Source of the DNA: Fibrella forsythiae | GTDB lineage: Bacteria > Bacteroidota > Bacteroidia > Cytophagales > Spirosomataceae | Direction: 5' to 3' | Assembly: GCF_017353175.1 (NCBI RefSeq) | Contig: NZ_JAFMYW010000002.1 | Location: 744,001 to 808,000 of the forward strand | DNA: 64,000 nucleotides | Shown: in pieces, positions 18,003-28,002 of the stretch | How the letters are laid out: the number at the start of each line of letters is the position of its first letter | Position numbering within the stretch: the first letter of the stretch is position 1 | Notes under the pieces: model-generated | What the model was told of the DNA's origin: nothing | Database searches by the model: none | What the model saw: the letters and a program-made list of their open reading frames with translations, nothing else | Translations under genes and position numbers: made by a program

Positions 18003-19109
18003 CTAAAAGAAGTACCGGACCGGATTGGTGTCAGTACCTGCTAAAATTACCGCAAAGGTAGTGAATTTCTCCCTCAAATGCTGGGCAATCAGGTCTTTGG
18101 TAAATACCTCGCTTTCGTAGTGGCCAATATCGCAAATGATGGTTCGTCCGTCAGCATCGAAGAACTCGTGATACTTGTAGTCGGCCGTAACAAATGCGTC
18201 GGCCCCGGCCCGAACGGCGTCAGACAGCAGGAAGCTACCCGCCCCGCCACAGATTGCCACGCGTTGCACCGGTTTGTTGCGCAGCGCCGTATGCCGCACA
18301 ACGGTTACGTTCATGCTGCTCTTCAGGTGCTGTAACCAGGTTGCTTCATCGAGTGCTTCGGGCAGCTCACCCACTGCGCCCGAGCCAACGGTCTGGTTGG
18401 TGTTATTCAGGGCGTACAGATCATAAGCGGGAACCTCATACGAATGCGCCTGCTGCATAGCCCGCACCACCGTTCCTTCCAGGTACGTTGGCAGCAATAC
18501 CTCAAGGCGCTGTTCAGAAACGATTTCATCTTTGGCGACCTCACCAACTACGGGTCTGGCTCCATCGAGCGGCCGGAACGTACCTGTGCCACCAACCCGG
18601 AATGAGCAGTGGTCGTAGTTGGCAATCTGCCCCGCACCCGCCTCGTATACAGATGCCAGTACATTCGGTAAATCGGTTTCAGGTACGTAGACAACCAGCT
18701 TACTAAGTGTTTGCGATTTAGGGGCCAGAATCTGTACGTTTTGCAGGCCAAGTCGGCTGGCAATGTGGTAATTGACGCCGCCCGCTACACTATCAAGATT
18801 AGTATGAGCGGCAAAAACGGCGATATCATTCTTGATGGCCTTGATAACGGTGCGTTCCACATAGTTTTTGCCGTTGATCTTCTTCAGGCCTTTAAAAACG
18901 ATGGGATGATGCGCTACGATAAGATTACAGCCCTTCTCGATCGCTTCGTCAACGATGGCTTCGGTGGTATCGAGCGAAACCAGTACGCCCGTTACAGGTA
19001 CGTTCGGATCGCCCACAATCAACCCGGCATTATCGTATGATTCCTGGTAGGCTGGCGGTGCCCAGGCATCCAGGTAGCGTGTCAGATCACGGATCAATGG
19101 CGTTGTCAT
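18003..19109 (-). CDS. Nif3-like dinuclear metal-centre protein
   Basis: Member of the NIF3/YbgI family, which forms toroidal hexamers with a dinuclear metal site; annotated in some species as GTP cyclohydrolase I type 2, but the true role is unsettled. Metal-ligand motifs: IVAHHPIVFKGLKK, AAHTNLDSVAGGVN and the C-terminal ICDIGHYESE. The 368-residue form has the middle insert domain (about residues 125-245) common in Bacteroidota and Firmicutes. ATG 19109 is chosen because a TACCTTTG -7 box lies just upstream of it. Confidence 0.9.
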   Translation of the reverse strand: MTTPLIRDLTRYLDAWAPPAYQESYDNAGLIVGDPNVPVTGVLVSLDTTEAIVDEAIEKGCNLIVAHHPIVFKGLKKINGKNYVERTVIKAIKNDIAVFAAHTNLDSVAGGVNYHIASRLGLQNVQILAPKSQTLSKLVVYVPETDLPNVLASVYEAGAGQIANYDHCSFRVGGTGTFRPLDGARPVVGEVAKDEIVSEQRLEVLLPTYLEGTVVRAMQQAHSYEVPAYDLYALNNTNQTVGSGAVGELPEALDEATWLQHLKSSMNVTVVRHTALRNKPVQRVAICGGAGSFLLSDAVRAGADAFVTADYKYHEFFDADGRTIICDIGHYESEVFTKDLIAQHLREKFTTFAVILAGTDTNPVRYFF

Positions 19110-19114
19110 ATCCG

Positions 19115-19122
19115 CAAAGGTA
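19115..19122 (-). promoter_or_regulatory. -7 box directly ahead of the Nif3 gene
   Basis: TACCTTTG on the minus strand, exact TAnnTTTG, ending five bases before the ATG at 19109. As for proB, this spacing would give a leaderless or nearly leaderless transcript. Confidence 0.45.
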
Positions 19123-19148
19123 CGGGTGTGCACGGACCTTTTGACCAA

Positions 19149-19178
19149 AAAAGACCCGTGCGTGTGCACAGGTCTTTT
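19149..19178 (-). terminator. Terminator after the small lipoprotein gene
   Basis: Stem AAAAGACC/GGTCTTTT (19149-19156 with 19171-19178), continued inward by GTGC/GCAC, followed on the minus strand by TTTTTT. Lies 60 bases beyond the stop of the lipoprotein gene. Confidence 0.75.
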
Positions 19179-19237
19179 GGCCTTTTAGTTTGTAGATAAT
19201 TGTGTACTGACTGTTCTGGTAAGCTGGCTGTAGTTAA

Positions 19238-19675
19238 TTATTTGCTCAATTTCAGATGCTCATTCTCGGCTGGATTGGCATTGTCGAGGCTGATTACTGA
19301 CGACGAAACGTTGATAATTGTCCAGGTTTTGCTCAGCTTGTCGTAGGGTTTGCTGGTGCCAAAATTCAACGTGACCGTTTTTGAATCAGCCGGCGTGCCA
19401 TAGTAGCTGTTGCCACCCCACGACCAATTGCCCGACGTGCTCTGGCTGTTATCCAGCGTTGCTATGGCCTTACCGTCGCTGGAGAAGGTTATTTTGATAC
19501 TGCCCAGGGTTTTAAGCTTGTCTTCAGTACCCTGCATGAATGACGAAATGGTCCAGGTTCCCGGAGCAACGATGTCTGGAAAATTTGTAGTAGTAGCAGG
19601 CGTTACGGCATCGTTGCTTGACTTGCAGCCTGTTAGTAGAACCCCAAACAGCAGAAGAGAGGCTAGCGTTTTCAT
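19238..19675 (-). CDS. Small lipoprotein, lipocalin-like
   Basis: Signal peptide MKTLASLLLFGVLLTGC with the lipobox Cys at residue 17, so the protein is attached to a membrane outside the cytoplasm. The rest (about 125 residues) alternates strands such as GTWTISSFMQGTEDK, SIKITFSSDGKAIATLDN, GNWSWGG and KTVTLNFGTSKPYDKLSKTW, the pattern of lipocalin-like domains seen in many Bacteroidota lipoproteins. Ligand unknown. Its own terminator follows. Confidence 0.75.
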   Translation of the reverse strand: MKTLASLLLFGVLLTGCKSSNDAVTPATTTNFPDIVAPGTWTISSFMQGTEDKLKTLGSIKITFSSDGKAIATLDNSQSTSGNWSWGGNSYYGTPADSKTVTLNFGTSKPYDKLSKTWTIINVSSSVISLDNANPAENEHLKLSK

Positions 19676-19757
19676 GAGTGTAAGCGGTTAACGAGAAATT
19701 ACAACCAGTACGGAAACGCTGTCTTGAAGTTGCGTCGGGCCGAAGTTTCTGTGTAAA

Positions 19758-19796
19758 CGCACAACGCCCCAACTGGTTTAGCTGGGGCGTTGTGCG
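19758..19796 (-). terminator. Hairpin after the M14 peptidase gene
   Basis: Perfect 14-base GC-rich stem (19758-19771 with 19783-19796) and an 11-base loop, 18 bases after the peptidase stop. The T-run on the minus strand is short, so termination is likely but not certain. Confidence 0.65.
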
Positions 19797-19813
19797 CGAG
19801 AATGATGTTGAAA

Positions 19814-22507
19814 CTACTGCTTCAGTACCGGTATAACACGGCGCTGGTTATCACGAATAAGTTCGATGAAATACAGGCCGCCCGGAAGCGATTTCGTAGA
19901 CAGTACCGTTTCAGATGCTGTGCCAGGAATGGTGCTCTGACTAACCGACGTTCCGTTCGTCTGGAGGAGGCGCAGGCTGCTGCTCTGGCCATTAGGAACA
20001 GTTTTTACCGTAATGGTCTCAACAAACGGATTCGGGTAGGCCAGTACCTCCATTGTTGGTGTCGATTCGTTATCAACCCCCAGGCGTGGTTGGCCGACAA
20101 CCGAGCTGGATGTAACAGAACCACCGCAGGCGGCACTGCTGGTTGGCCCTGTGCCAGTGGGCGTGTAAGTTGAACGGGTCGTTAATATAAACTTGTCGAC
20201 ACGGGTTCCGTCTTCGCGCATCCAGAGGTTGAGCGTATGCGAACCGGGTGTTGATACCACCACTTTGAATGCAGTGGTTCCTGCAGCCTTAATCCAGGTC
20301 CAGGCCGTATTACCGTTGTTGTAGTTCGACGTATTTGGGTTCAGCGTAACGGCTGTTCCATCCAGACCCAGGTGGAATGAATCATCAGTAGTACCACTTG
20401 TACCCGCCGCCATACGTACCCAGACGTAGTATGTACCCGTTGTGGTGAAGTTCACCGAGTAATCGAGCCGGGGGCCGACAAGTGAATTCTGCAGGTTGAT
20501 TCCTGTACCCGATGCCGCCATTGCCTGCCCGCCCGATGCCGTACCAACCGCCACTGACGACCAGGTTCGGCCAGCGGCAGTGCCGGTTCCAACAACGGCC
20601 GTTTTGAAATTCTCGGCTTCAAACACAACCTGACCACTGTTTTCGGTAAAGCAGGTCTGTAGCAGCGTTTTGAACGTACCTGTGGCATACGTACCACAGG
20701 TTGGTTTCACACGCCAGTCATAATCGGTATTGCTCGTCAGGGCAAAGGCCGCGTAGGTAGTGCCACTCACGTTAACATCGGCCGGCCAGGCGGTGGTACT
20801 TCTCGGCTTCACCGACACGGCGTACGACGTTGCGCCCGAGACAGCGCTCCACGACAGGGTAGCACTGGTTTCTGTTACGCTTGCCGCCGCCAGACCAACC
20901 GGAGCACCGCACGATGGCGAGTACAGTAGTGTGACTGTGTCCTTTATCACCGATAATCCGTTATGTACGGCCACCTCGAAAGGCAGCGACGTACCTGCTG
21001 GTGTAGCGGCCGCTACCGTAAAGGCAATTGTACCTGGAGTGGTTTGCAGCAGTGCCAGGCCACTATGTGTGTTTGCCGCCCCAACCGCCGTAACCGAGGC
21101 GCTCAAACTGGTGGCCGATACGGTATAACTGGTGGGCTTGATACTGAAATTCTGAAACTGGTAAGCCAACGTACCTGATGCCTGGGTTACGGCAAGCGGC
21201 TGGCTAACCGTGGCCCGGCCGTAGTAGGTCGAGATGCGAAGGAACTTCCGGTTCATATCAATCATTGACTGACTCAGCGGAATAATGCGCGAAGACGCTG
21301 GCCAGAACCCATCCGCCGACGTTCCTATTTCGGGCGTAAATCCGTACATTTTGCTCTTGGCCACCTGCTCGCCAAACTCCCAGTCTGGCGCTGTGCCGTT
21401 GGCGGTATAGCCTACAGTCTCGAAGGCGTTTCCGATTTTGAAGCCGTTCTCTACCGTCATATAGGTAGCCGCATTTCGAAACGTAGCCAATTCTACGTTG
21501 CTATTCGGATTCAGACTTTCAAATGGATAAATGCACGCATTGCTATACGAGTGAAAATTCAGCGCCGTAACGAACTGACGTTGTGCGGCGAACGTCTGGA
21601 GGGCGGCTGTTTCCGGCTCCGAAAACGCAGCCGTACCCCGATACGTATCTGACGATGGCGTAGGCGAGGAGCCGGTATTGTCGCGGGCGTAGTTGTACGA
21701 ATAATTACGGTTCAGGTCTACTCCAAACGTTCCATTGGCGTTGGCCTGGCGGTTCTTGCGCCACAATCCCCCGCCCGTCGGATTAGTCGTCTGATTATAC
21801 ACATACCCGTCCGGGTTCACGCAGGGCACGATATAGATCTCCGAGCTGTTGAGTAGCGTCCGGATTTCTTTGTCGCTGGCGTAATTCTCCAGCATGTGCC
21901 ACATGAAGAAAATCAACTGGCTGAGGCTAACTGGCTCGCGGGCATGGTGCAGGGCATTGAGCAGCATTTCGGGTTCGTTCTCATCGACGTCCGGGTTATC
22001 GCTGATCTTGACCATGTACAGCGGGCGACCACCCACAGAATTGCCAATGCTCGTTTTAACCGTAATCAGGTTCGGGTAGAGTGTTCGCATCTTATCGAGA
22101 ATGGCGGGCAACTCCGCATACGAATAATACCCGGCATAGGTACCTAAACTAAAGTTAGTGGGCGTTGAGGCCGTTGCTAGCCGGGCCGTTTTTCGATCAA
22201 GCGCCGCCTGCCGGTCAATTTCCCGGTTTATGGCTGTATAGTTCTTTTCAAGGTCTTTGATCAGGTACGTTACCCTGTGCCCGTTCCGTTTGATCAGGGC
22301 CACATCCTGTTCGGAGACCTCCGCCGTAAAATCCTGCTTATTCTCATAGCCGAAGTGATCTACTTCCAGGCCGTGATTGAATAAGTACTCCAGCTTTTCA
22401 GGACTTATACTAAGCTGAATTCGATGGTAGATCGTTCGCTGCGCCCGTACGGCTTGCGTTGTGCACAGAAAGGTCAGCAGAAAACTGAATAGGTATATTT
22501 TTTTCAT
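19814..22507 (-). CDS. Secreted M14 zinc carboxypeptidase with T9SS sorting domain
   Basis: An exported peptidase of 897 residues. Signal peptide ending AVRAQ; a propeptide-like stretch to about residue 115; then the M14 catalytic domain with zinc ligands in LNALHHAREPVSLSQ, the substrate-binding NPDGYVYN and VDLNRNYSYNY, FHSYSNACIYPF and the region TPEIGTSADGFW. It continues with a fibronectin III-like domain (CGAPVGLAAASVTETSATL), a carbohydrate-binding-like module (VFEAENFKTAVVGTG to DKFILTT), and a C-terminal type A sorting domain (VLAYPNPFVETITV to PVLKQ) that sends it through the type IX system. Probably degrades protein or peptidoglycan peptides outside the cell. Confidence 0.93.
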   Translation of the reverse strand: MKKIYLFSFLLTFLCTTQAVRAQRTIYHRIQLSISPEKLEYLFNHGLEVDHFGYENKQDFTAEVSEQDVALIKRNGHRVTYLIKDLEKNYTAINREIDRQAALDRKTARLATASTPTNFSLGTYAGYYSYAELPAILDKMRTLYPNLITVKTSIGNSVGGRPLYMVKISDNPDVDENEPEMLLNALHHAREPVSLSQLIFFMWHMLENYASDKEIRTLLNSSEIYIVPCVNPDGYVYNQTTNPTGGGLWRKNRQANANGTFGVDLNRNYSYNYARDNTGSSPTPSSDTYRGTAAFSEPETAALQTFAAQRQFVTALNFHSYSNACIYPFESLNPNSNVELATFRNAATYMTVENGFKIGNAFETVGYTANGTAPDWEFGEQVAKSKMYGFTPEIGTSADGFWPASSRIIPLSQSMIDMNRKFLRISTYYGRATVSQPLAVTQASGTLAYQFQNFSIKPTSYTVSATSLSASVTAVGAANTHSGLALLQTTPGTIAFTVAAATPAGTSLPFEVAVHNGLSVIKDTVTLLYSPSCGAPVGLAAASVTETSATLSWSAVSGATSYAVSVKPRSTTAWPADVNVSGTTYAAFALTSNTDYDWRVKPTCGTYATGTFKTLLQTCFTENSGQVVFEAENFKTAVVGTGTAAGRTWSSVAVGTASGGQAMAASGTGINLQNSLVGPRLDYSVNFTTTGTYYVWVRMAAGTSGTTDDSFHLGLDGTAVTLNPNTSNYNNGNTAWTWIKAAGTTAFKVVVSTPGSHTLNLWMREDGTRVDKFILTTRSTYTPTGTGPTSSAACGGSVTSSSVVGQPRLGVDNESTPTMEVLAYPNPFVETITVKTVPNGQSSSLRLLQTNGTSVSQSTIPGTASETVLSTKSLPGGLYFIELIRDNQRRVIPVLKQ

Positions 22508-22583
22508 GCTTAGATAGGATATAGGTAGTACTGACGGCTAATATATGAAAATGTATTAATCACATGATATTCGTTACTTATAC

Positions 22584-22601
22584 TTTTCAACTAGTTGAAA
22601 A
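22584..22601. promoter_or_regulatory. 18-bp perfect palindrome upstream of the M14 peptidase
   Basis: TTTTCAACTAGTTGAAAA is a perfect inverted repeat, 77 bases upstream of the peptidase ATG in an otherwise featureless AT-rich spacer. Size and position suit a binding site for a dimeric regulator; no regulator gene is adjacent. Confidence 0.35.
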
Positions 22602-22680
22602 TGAAACATTTTTGTTGGTTGTTTTTGCCGCACATAGGCTTTACTGGCATAATTTTAGCTTGTGTTATGCCCTGAAATAC

Positions 22681-22714
22681 AAAACGCCCCTGACCGTGAG
22701 GCCAGGGGCGTTTT
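22681..22714 (-). terminator. Intrinsic terminator of groL
   Basis: Perfect 12-base stem AAAACGCCCCTG/CAGGGGCGTTTT (22681-22692 with 22703-22714). On the minus strand the GC-rich stem is followed by TTTT, 21 bases after the groL stop. Confidence 0.85.
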
Positions 22715-22735
22715 ACATAAAAAGCGAAAGGGCAA

Positions 22736-24495
<1,760 letters not shown>

Positions 24496-24500
24496 GATTT

Positions 24501-24791
24501 TTAAACGATAGCGAAGATGTCAGACTCACGCATGATGAGATACTCTTTGCCTTCGATGGTGATTTCGGTGCCAGCATATTTACCATACAGTACCGTGTCA
24601 CCTACCTGTACGGTGAGGGGCTCGTCTTTTTTGCCTGTACCGATAGCGACGATAGTGCCACGCTGGGGTTTTTCTTTGGCCGTGTCGGGAATAATGATTC
24701 CGAAAGCGGTCTTTTCTTCAGCCGGGGCCGGTTCAACCACCACGCGGTCGGCGAGGGGCTTTACTTTCACGTCTTCCATTGCTGTGGTCAT
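24501..24791 (-). CDS. groS: Co-chaperonin GroES
   Basis: The 10-kDa lid of the GroEL cage. Characteristic segments: [19 protein letters not shown], the mobile loop before [15 protein letters not shown], and the C-terminal [26 protein letters not shown]. 96 residues, normal length. First gene of groES-groL. No CIRCE element (the HrcA operator) is seen upstream; instead a 14-bp palindrome lies 40 bases before the ATG. Confidence 0.97.
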   Translation of the reverse strand: MTTAMEDVKVKPLADRVVVEPAPAEEKTAFGIIIPDTAKEKPQRGTIVAIGTGKKDEPLTVQVGDTVLYGKYAGTEITIEGKEYLIMRESDIFAIV

Positions 24792-24830
24792 AGCGATAAG
24801 AGATGATTAAGGTTGTTAATAAAAACTGGT

Positions 24831-24844
24831 TTGATTATAATCAA
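24831..24844. promoter_or_regulatory. 14-bp palindrome upstream of groES
   Basis: TTGATTATAATCAA is a perfect inverted repeat, 40 bases ahead of the groES ATG, where a CIRCE element is often found in other bacteria. It may be an operator; AT-rich palindromes of this size also arise by chance. Confidence 0.3.
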
Positions 24845-24949
24845 TCAGACAATCGGCAGATGGTCAACCTCTATGCCAAACCCGTAAACCTGACAAAATT
24901 TCAGGATATGGCCAGCAAGCAGTGAATCGGGGCTATCTGAAGAGTATTA

Positions 24950-24979
24950 TTTGGTAAACGAATAATTTAGATACCTTTT
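24950..24979 (+). promoter_or_regulatory. Promoter candidate for the 25052 gene
   Basis: TTTG at 24950-24953, an 18-base spacer, then TACCTTTT at 24972-24979, one base from TAnnTTTG. The ATG at 25052 lies about 70 bases further on. Confidence 0.4.
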
Positions 24980-25051
24980 GTATGGCAAAAATTCGTTATT
25001 GCCATATCTTGTAGAAAAGAACATTCTTCACTCTATCCGTAATATCCGCAT

Positions 25052-25756
25052 ATGACTACGTTACCGTACGACTGGCTGACACAAAATCGGATCGACACCG
25101 AATACAAGCAGTATGTCGTTTTGGCGTATTTGCAAAGTGTTGGACGGCGGTTTGCTGACAGTCAACTACATCCAGACTTGCCCGAAGTAAAGCGCCATTA
25201 CGAAGCTACCCTTCATTTTCGGAGGGGCAAAGGTACACTTATGGCGGCCTTTCCCAAGCGTGTAGCCGGAATCAGTGGCCCCCCGCCCCGAATAGACTAT
25301 GAATCTGAGTTACCGGCCGATGCCCTACTGGATGAAGTGGATGAGATTGTTGATTTTGCCCTGCCTCGCTTCAGCGCAACCTTGACAGAGGGCAAACAAC
25401 GGTGGGATGATCTTGCCGCTACACTGACCCTCGAACCTATTGGGCTTATGCCACTGCGTCCCGATGAAGGATACCTCTTTCTTCATTATGCCACTTCTAC
25501 CGATTTGTCTATTTATCAATACAGACTCACGTTGTATGATGACCAGGCACCGGGAGGCCGGATGGTACACTGGCAACTGCGAGAACGTACCCAGCGCACG
25601 ATAGGTACAACATTTGAGCGGCTCAAACTGGATTTGATCCGTCGCTATAATCTGCCGAATCCGGCCACTTTCCGGCTTGAATGCCAGCGCCGGGTGCCTG
25701 AACAGGAAACCCTGCTTCCCATTGCCCAGCAGTTACTTAACAGCGTAGTGTGCTGA
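25052..25756 (+). CDS. Conserved-looking hypothetical protein
   Basis: A 234-residue soluble protein with no signal peptide or membrane segment and no motif I recognise. The sequence is well mixed and charged (for example NRIDTEYKQYVVLAYLQSVGRRF near the N-terminus and a C-terminal helix TFERLKLDLIRRYNLPNPATFRLEC). It stands alone between the divergent groES gene and its own strong terminator, with a plausible promoter, so it is a genuine single-gene unit. Function unknown. Confidence 0.75.
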   Translation: MTTLPYDWLTQNRIDTEYKQYVVLAYLQSVGRRFADSQLHPDLPEVKRHYEATLHFRRGKGTLMAAFPKRVAGISGPPPRIDYESELPADALLDEVDEIVDFALPRFSATLTEGKQRWDDLAATLTLEPIGLMPLRPDEGYLFLHYATSTDLSIYQYRLTLYDDQAPGGRMVHWQLRERTQRTIGTTFERLKLDLIRRYNLPNPATFRLECQRRVPEQETLLPIAQQLLNSVVC

Positions 25757-25782
25757 ACTACATCCAGTGATGATCTGATCGG

Positions 25783-25832
25783 TAGCGGGTCAATGTTAAG
25801 AAATTGTTAAGTTTCTTAACATTGACCCGCTA
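25783..25832 (+). terminator. Terminator after the 25052 gene
   Basis: Perfect 21-base arms (25783-25803 and 25812-25832) with an eight-base loop, 26 bases after the stop and followed by an AT-rich tract (ATTTATATTTATATATATA). The remaining spacer to 26080 is AT-rich and shows no gene. Confidence 0.85.
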
Positions 25833-26080
25833 TTTATATTTATATATATAGTGTTGATTGTCAGGTAGATGTAAATTAAATTAATTGCATTTTCACGTTG
25901 CAAATCAAATTACGGTAGCAGACAGGCTTAACATTGAGATAACATTAAGGTAACAACTGCGTAATATTACATATCAGTCAGCCAGCAGTAGTCAATACGA
26001 TAGCGCACCCAGTGCTTATACGAGCGAGTGCAACGACAGACTGGGTTTGGTCTATTCTCTCATTTTAAAAGCCTTATATC

Positions 26081-26437
26081 ATGAAAACGCTTGTTTGCTC
26101 ATGGATTATCCTCGGTGTTACAACCGTTGGGGCTTTTGCCAACCCTGGAACTAAAAAGATCAGCAAGGCAAAGCCACAGGTCAGTGTAGAACAACAACTG
26201 GCCAGTCAGCTAACGTACCCAACTGCCATGCAGAAGGCAACCGGTAATGGAGTCGTTGTCATTCAGTTTCGTCTGGCAGATGATAACAAGTTAATCAACC
26301 CCACAGTATTTTCTACCGACAAACAATTGAACGACGAGCTGACCAGGCAGTTGCTAAGTGCCAAATTGTCATTGCCCGAGGCAGGAGACAGCGAGCAGGT
26401 ACACACAGCACGGCTACGTTTCAAGGCTGCCGAATAA
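26081..26437 (+). CDS. Periplasmic TonB-C-like small protein
   Basis: A signal peptide (MKTLVCSWIILGVTTVGAFA) precedes about 98 residues that resemble a TonB C-terminal domain: QLTYPTAMQKATGNGVVVIQFRLADDNKL echoes the YPxxA...G.V.V.F.I..DG pattern of that fold, and a second half follows (ELTRQLLSAKL). It lacks the membrane anchor and Pro-rich linker of true TonB, so it is not an energy transducer on its own. Role unknown; it may bind an outer-membrane partner. Confidence 0.7.
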   Translation: MKTLVCSWIILGVTTVGAFANPGTKKISKAKPQVSVEQQLASQLTYPTAMQKATGNGVVVIQFRLADDNKLINPTVFSTDKQLNDELTRQLLSAKLSLPEAGDSEQVHTARLRFKAAE

Positions 26438-26532
26438 TAGCATTATAAACAAAGGGACTCGGGGTTCTGCAAACGTGACGCTTTAAACGCTATCACTTGC
26501 AGGACCCCGAGTCTCTTTATTTATAATGCTAT
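26437..26532. terminator. Long hairpin between convergent genes
   Basis: Arms of 36 bases (26437-26472 and 26497-26532) differ at only three positions, each a transition that leaves a G-U pair possible on one strand. The core GACTCGGGGT is GC-rich and flanked by A/T. It starts on the stop codon of the TonB-C-like gene and ends 28 bases from the stop of the opposite gene. Confidence 0.85.
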
Positions 26533-26559
26533 CTGTGTCTATTGGCAGCGCTGAACACG

Positions 26560-27111
26560 CTACAACTCTATATATTCGGGATAGCCTTCTTTTGTGTACG
26601 TACCCGTAAACTTTATTTTACCGGAAACGAGGCAGGTGAGAATTCGCTTAGCTTCTTCGCGGGCTTTCGGATAAATAGCCGCGATCATACGTTCGTGCCC
26701 ATCCCCCTGTTTGGGTGCCGACCCATAGTTGGTAAGTAGAGCCAGCCCATATTCATTGCCCAGTACATTCAGAAAGCGAAGCCCCTGCTTGAATTTATCG
26801 TAAGCGCCGATCAGCGCAGTAGGCACATCATCTTTCCAAATAATTGCCATTAAAAGTTCAGCCATTTGCTCTTTCTCATGCTGGGCCCAGTCAATGTAGC
26901 CACGCAATAGTTTGTCGAGCAAAGAAGGGGTATGGGCTTGTTGGAAATCGATCGACATAAGTTCTGCGTAATCAATAGGAGAAAGTACAACGCTTAATTC
27001 GGGAGTTTCATGTACCCACTGTGCAAAATCATTTATTGTTAATCGGCCGGTCAGGTAGGCAATAAGTTGCGAACTGATCTCTCGACTGATAATAATAGAC
27101 TGATTCGGCAT
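26560..27111 (-). CDS. Hypothetical protein
   Basis: A 183-residue soluble, mainly helical protein beginning MPNQSIIISREISSQLIAYL. No known domain is recognised. ATG 27111 is preferred; a longer frame reaches 27246 but would overlap the divergent hydrolase gene and has poor composition. It faces the SGNH hydrolase gene across a 138-base divergent spacer. Function unknown. Confidence 0.6.
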   Translation of the reverse strand: MPNQSIIISREISSQLIAYLTGRLTINDFAQWVHETPELSVVLSPIDYAELMSIDFQQAHTPSLLDKLLRGYIDWAQHEKEQMAELLMAIIWKDDVPTALIGAYDKFKQGLRFLNVLGNEYGLALLTNYGSAPKQGDGHERMIAAIYPKAREEAKRILTCLVSGKIKFTGTYTKEGYPEYIEL

Positions 27112-27249
27112 GTAGTAGTTGAGGCTGTACGGACGACATACATAAGTTGACGTTAAACGATCATCAGAAGGCAACTGCTGCCTAAATTGGTCACTCACTA
27201 AATCACTATGGTATCCAACCTTGGAATAGAGCAAACACCCGGCCACTTT

Positions 27250-27933
27250 ATGCGCATAAGCCTTCTTTTTTCTCTTTTTCTTCTATTCGGTTCCTCCTTG
27301 CTGTTTCTTAATTGTCATATGAAAGATTTAAGTAACATTAATGTATTGTCACTTGGCGATTCATATACTATAGGTGAAAGTGTACAGGAAAACGACCGTT
27401 GGAGTGTGCAATTGGCAAGATTATTGAGGAGTAGGAGCACTGACGTTAACAACCCTACCATCATTGCCCGAACCGGTTGGACTACCGCCGAATTGAACGA
27501 GGCTATTATTGCTTCAGGCAACAAACAGCAGTACGATCTGGTATCATTGATGATTGGGGTCAACAATCAGTACCGGGGGCAACCTATTGATCGCTACAGG
27601 ACTGAATTCCGACAGCTAGTGCAGGTGGCCGTTCACTACGCCCGAAACCAACCGTCGCATGTGGTGGTGTTATCTATTCCTGATTGGGGTGCGTCGCCAT
27701 TCGCTGCTTCGCGTGATCGAGCTACTATTGCCAAACAGATCGATGAGTTTAATGCTGTAGCGAGTCAGGTATGTGCTGAGGCGGGAGTGACTTTTATCGA
27801 CATTACACCATTGACGCGTCAGGCCGCGGGCGATGCTTCTCAGTTTGCCGCCGATGGCCTACATTATTCGGGAAAGCAAATGAAGAAATGGGCCGAGAAA
27901 GCGCTGCCCATTGTAGAAAAAATACTGAACTAG
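27250..27933 (+). CDS. SGNH/GDSL-family hydrolase, exported
   Basis: Probable esterase or lipase-like hydrolase. A hydrophobic N-terminal segment (MRISLLFSLFLLFGSSLLFL) directs it to the envelope. Block I with the nucleophile Ser is SLGDSYTIGE, block III is LMIGVNNQYRG and block V with the catalytic Asp and His is DGLHYSGKQM. The sequence LNC after the hydrophobic part could be a weak lipobox, but Asn before Cys is unusual. ATG 27250 starts at the signal peptide; 14 more in-frame residues upstream are not needed. Confidence 0.85.
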   Translation: MRISLLFSLFLLFGSSLLFLNCHMKDLSNINVLSLGDSYTIGESVQENDRWSVQLARLLRSRSTDVNNPTIIARTGWTTAELNEAIIASGNKQQYDLVSLMIGVNNQYRGQPIDRYRTEFRQLVQVAVHYARNQPSHVVVLSIPDWGASPFAASRDRATIAKQIDEFNAVASQVCAEAGVTFIDITPLTRQAAGDASQFAADGLHYSGKQMKKWAEKALPIVEKILN

Positions 27934-27940
27934 GTGTGAG

Positions 27941-27996
27941 CCGCCTGGTTCAGCGTGGCACCCTATGCCGAACCGGCTTAACCCTGAACCAGACGG
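27941..27996. terminator. Hairpin between convergent genes
   Basis: Stem of 12 of 13 pairs (27941-27953 with 27984-27996, core CTGGTTCAG/CTGAACCAG) with a 30-base loop, between the hydrolase stop and the stop of the opposite gene. No T-run, so the function is inferred from position. Confidence 0.5.
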
Positions 27997-28002
27997 TACT
28001 TG

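Noticed and set aside
24792-25051. CIRCE operator upstream of groES
   Set aside because: No TTAGCACTC-N9-GAGTGCTAA-like sequence on either strand.
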